This document shows positions 26,414 through 29,979 of a DNA stretch of 29,979 nt, piece by piece (the first letter of the stretch is position 1; every line of letters begins with the position of its first letter). The translations under genes were made by a program, and so were the position numbers. The DNA is from Clostridiales bacterium (GTDB lineage Bacteria > Bacillota > Clostridia > Oscillospirales > Acutalibacteraceae), in contig JAJQDK010000032.1 in the NCBI GenBank assembly GCA_021202245.1, positions 1 to 29,979 of the forward strand, given 5' to 3'. Under the pieces are notes generated by a model. The model made no database searches. It was not told where the DNA came from and saw only the letters and a program-made list of their open reading frames with translations.

Positions 26414-26489
26414 AGGGGTATAGCTCAGTTGGTAGAGCAGCGGTCTCCAAAACCGCGTGCCGAGGGTTCAAGTCCTTCTGCCCCTGCCA
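26414..26489 (+). tRNA. tRNA-Trp (anticodon CCA)
   Basis: A 76-nt cloverleaf with encoded CCA. The acceptor AGGGGTA pairs with TGCCCCT, the D-arm is GCTCAGTTGGTAGAGC, the anticodon arm CGGTCTCCAAAACCG holds CCA, and the T-arm contains GGTTCAAGTCC. It may be the landmark into which the element to its right inserted, although its 3' end is about 490 bp from the integrase gene. Confidence 0.96.
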
Positions 26490-26494
26490 ACAAT

Positions 26495-26527
26495 CAAGGT
26501 CATTGCAATGCAGTGACCTTTTGTTTT
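26495..26527 (+). terminator. Terminator after tRNA-Trp
   Basis: AAGGTCATTGCA and TGCAGTGACCTT form an imperfect stem, followed by TTGTTTTT. Confidence 0.7.
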
Positions 26528-26576
26528 TATAAAAGCTAAAATTACAACACAGAAGGACTTGAAGCCGACCATTAAG

Positions 26577-26720
26577 AAAATGCTCCGGCGGAGCATTTTT
26601 AGGGAGGAGCGTTTATGAAGCCTTTTCTCTCGCAACACACCGCAACAAACGAGCGCAAAGTTTTGATAAGATGATACCCTTACGAAAACGGCTTAAACAC
26701 TACGTTTAAGCCGTTTTTTT
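26577..26720 (+). other. Compact unit: hairpin, 19-codon frame and terminator
   Basis: A 10-bp hairpin AAAATGCTCC / GGAGCATTTT (26577-26599) is followed by GGGAGGAG and an ATG at 26615. The frame encodes 19 residues starting MKPFLSQHTATNERK, stopping at 26672-26674. Then comes a perfect 14-bp terminator stem AAAACGGCTTAAAC / GTTTAAGCCGTTTT (26685-26717) with a T7 tail. It looks like a short expressed RNA, perhaps with a tiny peptide, or the remains of a gene. No homology is recognised. Confidence 0.4.
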
Positions 26721-26923
26721 GATATATTTTTATATACGGAGCACGGTCTGATTTTTCTGTTTTGCTGCTTGTTTCAGGCATCAAAATGTTCAACGGTTGC
26801 TAATAATTCCAGCCTTTCCGTCTGTTACATCATCAATATAGCATCAAAAAATTTTATAACTTTACAGTTTTTGAGTTAAGTTAAAAATAATCTCTAAATC
26901 TTTTCTTTGTTTATTGCATCGCA
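26721..26923. other. Intergenic stretch next to the element boundary
   Basis: AT-rich sequence with no convincing gene or RNA. The left attachment site of the integrative element is expected somewhere between the tRNA-Trp 3' end and the integrase terminator, but the second copy of the core needed to prove it is outside the window. Confidence 0.4.
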
Positions 26924-26956
26924 AAAATTCACCCACTCAGTTAACACCGAGTGGGT
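26924..26956 (-). terminator. Terminator of the integrase gene
   Basis: ACCCACTC (26931-26938) and GAGTGGGT (26949-26956) form an 8-bp stem. On the minus strand a GAATTTTT tail follows. Confidence 0.75.
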
Positions 26957-26978
26957 ATTCTTATACTATTAGGTTATC

Positions 26979-28194
26979 TTATATTTCAAATCCATCGGTA
27001 ATCCCGTTCAGTCGGCTTGTATCTTTTTTCACATAGTAAAGCTCTGTAATTTGCGAGGTTGAGTGTCCGAGCAAGTCTGCAACCTGTCGTGGTGTTAGAG
27101 ATTTGATTGTTCCGTCATATTGCCTTATTCCGTTTACAAGATTGGTTGCAAATGTGTGTCGTAAGCTGTGCAAACCTTTTGTTTCTATGCCTGTGGCTTT
27201 AAGAATTCTATAAAATCTTTTTCGTAGGTTCACCGGCTTTGTATAGTTGCCGTTCTCGTCGCATACAAGGGGTGTATTTTTGCCGAAATAGAATTCTTTG
27301 CGGTAAGTTCCTCGATTGCAGATAAATCAGCTGAATTCAGCGGTATTGTGCGGTTACTCGTTGCACTTTTAGGTTTGCCGATTTTAATATCACGACCTGA
27401 CTTAGGTTTTACTCCGTCTCGGTTCTTAATTTCCTTTACTCCCTGTCTGATAGTTAGCGTTTGGTTCTCCAAGTCAACATCGCTGTTAAGCAGACCTAGC
27501 ACTTCGCCTGTTCGAAGTCCTGTATTAAGCATCAGCGTGTAAACTGCCGACTGCTGATATTTTCGTTTTCCGTTTGAGAATACGCTGAATGCTTCTTTCT
27601 TAAACTTTTCTATCTCTTCATTTGTGAACACAGTAACGGTTTCGCATTCGGGGAGATTTTCTTTATTCTGTGATGACAGGAAGTTTGATTTCTTAATCAT
27701 ACAGACATTTGCCATTGGATTTTTGCTTATCAGTTCCTCGCTATATAAGTATCTAAAATATTCATTAAGCTCAACATACGCTTTCTTAACTGTCGTATAA
27801 GCATAACCCTTATTCATCCAATAATTAAGACTTTCTTAATATCGGCCGCAGTAATATCACCAACCACTTTTTCGCCAAGCAGAGGATAGATTTGGTGTTC
27901 GGCTACACACTCACACCTATCGTATGTCGTTTGTTCAACTGACGGAAATTTAAATACCTGCAACCAGTTTTGCATACTGTCTTTCAGCTTTAATCTTGAC
28001 TCTTGCGAATTATCTTTCCTCCTTTCAAACTCAGCTATATATTCGGTCATCTTTTTGTTGACCTCATTTTTTGTTGTACCTGAAAAGCTTTTTCGCTTTC
28101 TTTCTCCGTACTCGTCCATATACCAAACCACACCGCACCAACGATTATCCGTCCTCTTGAATGCGTTACCGTTTGTCAATAGTTTTCGTTGCAT
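26979..28194 (-). pseudogene. Tyrosine site-specific integrase of an integrative element, two frameshifts
   Basis: Three successive frames make up one Tn916/phage-type tyrosine recombinase of about 405 residues, the enzyme that inserts and excises the element. The N-terminal part has an AP2-like arm-binding region (RWCGVVWYMDEYGERKRKSF), then the core-binding domain (LKDSMQNWLQVF, TTYDRCE, NKGYAYTTVKKAYVELNEYF). The catalytic domain keeps Arg in NTGLRTGEVLGL, HSLRHTFAT, LLGHSTSQ and the nucleophile in ITELYYVKKD. One base seems missing near 27825 and another near 27290; restoring both gives exactly 406 codons. ATG 28194 follows AAAGGATGT. Without repair no full integrase is made, so the element would be immobile unless helped in trans. 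Confidence 0.85.
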
Positions 28195-28212
28195 TGTATC
28201 ACATCCTTTCAA

Positions 28213-28556
28213 GTCAAATACAATACCACAAGCAGTCGTATTTATCCAGCAAATAATAATTTTTTCTAATTATTCTTAACCCACAACTGCGACCCCAACA
28301 AAATTTCGTGTTAATGGGATATTCAGTGATTTCAACCCATAAGTACAACCCCAAGGCTGAAATTTGACCCCTATGAATTTTTGAGGCTGAAGCTCTCAAA
28401 AAACGCATTGCAGTCGGCTTTGCCGTCTGCTGTGAGCAGACACGAGGGTGCTTTGCAACCCCGTGTCTTTCTCCTGCTTGAAAATAAACCGTAAATATTT
28501 GCAAGAATTCTTATACTGCTATTCTAATTCATTTCATTGGAATCTCAAATTTCGTG
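28213..28556. other. Structured non-coding region inside the element
   Basis: No reliable gene. It holds a hairpin GACACG(28439-28444)...CGTGTC(28462-28467), another GCAGTCGGC / GCCGTCTGC (28410-28430), and two copies of AAATTTCGTGTTAA (28301-28314 and 28547-28560). Two related 18-mers beginning CCCA and ending ACCCCA lie near 28280-28297 and 28338-28355. Such clusters fit an origin of transfer, integrase/excisionase binding sites or a replication origin. An open frame at 28214-28504 looks like chance. Confidence 0.45.
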
Positions 28557-28928
28557 TTAAACAGCATGTTCTATAAACTGCTGTTCGTGAAAATAATCTA
28601 TGGCATCCTGTATTGGCAAGATTGTAAACTATAAGTTCCCATTTCTTTTTATACCGTTTTTAGTGATAATTGAAGTAGGCTCGGTTGTAATTAAACTCTT
28701 TACTTCAAGGCTTTTTACATATTTTCTAACCGTATTCTTGTTCATATTAATGGCTCGTCCTATTGTTTTGTAACTTGGATAACACTTAAAAGTTTTTCTG
28801 TTTTCACAAAGCATCAGGTAAGCATACACGGAAATTTCACCGCTGTTTAGTCCTAAACTAAAAATTTCATTCGGTAACTTAAAGTAATGATTTTGTATTC
28901 TTTGGCTGTTGTAATAATTAAGATTCAA
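28557..28928 (-). pseudogene. HTH replication/regulatory protein of the element, with an in-frame TAG
   Basis: A winged-helix protein of the kind found beside excisionase genes in clostridial integrative elements (replication-initiator-like N domain). It has YFKLPNEIFSLGLNSGEISV, YAYLMLCENRKTFKCYPSYK, and the recognition helix TIGRAINMNKNTVRKYVKSL. The frame stops with TAG at 28629-28631 after NGIKRNGNL. It remains open beyond for 23 more codons that continue the family pattern (FTILPIQDAIDYFHEQQF) and ends with TAA at 28557-28559. The TAG is thus probably a point nonsense mutation of a TTG or similar codon, removing the C-terminus but not the HTH. TTG at 28926-28928, after GGGAGG, overlaps the excisionase stop. 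Confidence 0.65.
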
Positions 28929-29134
28929 AGATTACCTCCCGAATTTTTCACAACCCATTCTCTAAATTTATCTTTCGGTACAACAATTCGACTGCCTATT
29001 TTTAGAGCAGGGAAATCTTTTTCGTTCATTATCACATATCCGGTCGACTTTGACATTCCCAGCACATCGGCAATCATTTCCGCATTCAAGAATAACGGCA
29101 GTTCATCATAGCTCTTGTAGATACATTTTTTCAT
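28925..29134 (-). CDS. Excisionase-like helix-turn-helix protein
   Basis: A 69-residue MerR-type winged-helix protein of the excisionase/AlpA-like kind: PLFLNAEMIADVLGMSKSTG (helix-turn-helix), YVIMNEKDFPALKIGSRIVV (beta wing), PKDKFREWVVKNSGG. In integrative elements such proteins bind near the attachment site and steer the integrase to excision, and they often regulate the operon. GGAGGATTTTTA precedes the ATG. It is the first gene of a minus-strand unit (this gene, the HTH protein, then the integrase after a gap) and is divergent from the plus-strand gene at 29261. Confidence 0.85.
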   Translation of the reverse strand: MKKCIYKSYDELPLFLNAEMIADVLGMSKSTGYVIMNEKDFPALKIGSRIVVPKDKFREWVVKNSGGNL

Positions 29135-29178
29135 TAAAAATCCTCCGTCTTTTGTTTATCGATATTTTAACATTTCAC

Positions 29179-29207
29179 TTGAAAAAGAGCAATAGATATT
29201 GTATAAC
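29179..29207 (+). promoter_or_regulatory. Promoter of the rightmost gene
   Basis: TTGAAA (29179-29184), 17-bp spacer, TATAAC (29202-29207), about 55 bp before the ATG at 29261. A good GGAGG precedes the ATG. Confidence 0.6.
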
Positions 29208-29260
29208 TATATTATATTCTCTATTTTTAACTTACATTATCTATTTTTCGGAGGATTTTT

Positions 29261-29916
29261 ATGTTTTCTTTTTCTGCTTGCTTTTGGAGTAACTATGTTT
29301 ACATCGGTAAAAAGAAATACGCTGCCAACGAAATTCTGACAGCGTATCTCAATACAAATCATCTCTCTTCTGCCGAAATTTTTCTAGACGATTTAAAAGA
29401 TTTGAAGACAAGGCTTATTTTGACTGATGATATGTCATATGATAATTTAAAAAATTACAATAAGAATGTATATTTAGCAATAGCTATTTTTCAGAAGATA
29501 GACAGTTGGATGCGTAATCTTCCGCCGTATAAGCACCTGCTATCACGAAACGCATTTGGCTTTGACGATTTGTTAAACCATCATTCTTTTTTCTTTGATG
29601 ACGGACAAAACGAATTTGACGAACCGATTACTTGGGATACCGTTAGCGAATTCGGTTGTGGTGAACAGAATGAATTTGGAAATTGGCAAATCCGTATTCA
29701 CAAGTTTTCACCCATAGGCTATGAAGAAAATGAACTTACCGATGAAAATATGCGAGAAGCATTACGGGAAACCAATCGTGATATTTCCAATTACTTTAAT
29801 CAACATATCGAATTTCTAAAATCTTATATTACAATTCATCAGGTATTTAAACCGTTTATAAAAGATTATCTGCATCACAAAGAAACATCCATTAATGCAA
29901 ATGAGATGGCACAAAT
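29261..29916 (+). CDS. Unknown protein of the integrative element, truncated at the contig end
   Basis: Not recognised. At least 218 residues, open from the ATG at 29261 (CGGAGGATTTTT upstream) to where adapter sequence begins at 29917, so the true C-terminus is missing. It starts MFSFSACFWSNYVYIGKKKY, is probably soluble, and is acidic in the middle (FFFDDGQNEFDEPITWDTV). The last part is rich in charged helices (MREALRETNRDISNYFNQHI). No signal peptide, membrane segment or catalytic motif is evident. It is divergent from the excisionase gene, where integrative elements often carry replication or mobilisation genes. Residues read after position 218 in this frame are artefact. Confidence 0.7.
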
Positions 29917-29979
29917 CTGTCTCGTATACACTTCTGACGCTGCCGACGAAGTGTTAGGTGTAGATCTCGGTGGTGGCGG
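29917..29979 (+). other. Nextera/Illumina adapter read-through (artefact)
   Basis: From 29917 the sequence matches the Tn5 mosaic end CTGTCTCTTATACACATCT with two mismatches, then exactly GACGCTGCCGACGA (29936-29949). Eight bases in the index position follow (29950-29957), then the P5 adapter GTGTAGATCTCGGTGGT with two mismatches in the last five bases. This order is that of a read running through a short Nextera insert. It is not genomic DNA. Confidence 0.95.

Noticed and set aside
28214..28504. A 96-codon minus-strand open frame
   Set aside because: Low-complexity, no family resemblance, no good ribosome binding site. It lies over the inverted repeats of the element and looks like chance.

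Overview
The window looks like a contig from an endospore-forming, low-to-mid GC Firmicute of the class Clostridia, probably a gut Oscillospiraceae/Ruminococcaceae-type organism. This rests on a SpoIIID gene, AGGAGG-type ribosome binding sites, TTGACA/TATAAT promoters, an EpsD/EpsG-style exopolysaccharide locus, a B12-dependent methionine cluster of clostridial layout and a type II-C CRISPR system. The last 63 bases are Nextera/Illumina adapter read-through, so the right edge is an assembly end, not genome.

Layout. (1) 1-9184, minus strand: an exopolysaccharide operon, read right to left: short-chain dehydrogenase, initiating phosphoglycosyl transferase, EpsG-like polymerase, split transketolase (N and C halves), EpsD-like glycosyltransferase, GT2 glycosyltransferase, then a rearranged tail with a beta-propeller-like sugar enzyme, a GT2/GT32 chimeric remnant and a GT4 gene running off the left edge. 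The tail is bracketed by two 237-bp direct repeats. (2) 9453-10292, plus: membrane-anchored metallophosphoesterase. (3) 10304-15950, minus: metF, a methionine synthase reactivation protein, metH (with an in-frame amber codon) and, 17 bp further on, a multi-pass membrane protein. (4) 16336-19854, plus: spoIIID, a DegT-family aminotransferase, adenine deaminase. (5) 20097-20309: tRNA-Thr(TGT) and tRNA-Tyr(GTA). (6) 20362-20899: a promoter overlapping a LexA-type box, then a barstar-family gene without a visible ribonuclease. (7) 20950-26185: type II-C CRISPR-Cas: six repeats and five 30-bp spacers, cas2, cas1, cas9 and a tracrRNA. The repeats end in a perfect extended -10 promoter element. cas9 and cas2 carry frameshifts. 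(8) 26414-26489: tRNA-Trp(CCA), followed by an integrative element with a broken tyrosine integrase, an HTH protein with an in-frame amber codon, an excisionase-like protein and a truncated gene of unknown function.

A striking cross-cutting pattern is the number of single-base indels, most in A/T runs of 5-8, that break eight loci: five in the polysaccharide and membrane genes, plus cas9, cas2 and the integrase. The housekeeping-type genes (tkt, metF, spoIIID, degT, ade, cas1) stay open. Whether this is genuine decay or phase variation, or sequence error, cannot be settled from the sequence alone. No radically new system is obvious. The most interesting leads are the repeat-borne crRNA promoters in a decaying II-C locus, the excisable glycosyltransferase cassette, the SOS-box/barstar unit and the two in-frame amber codons.
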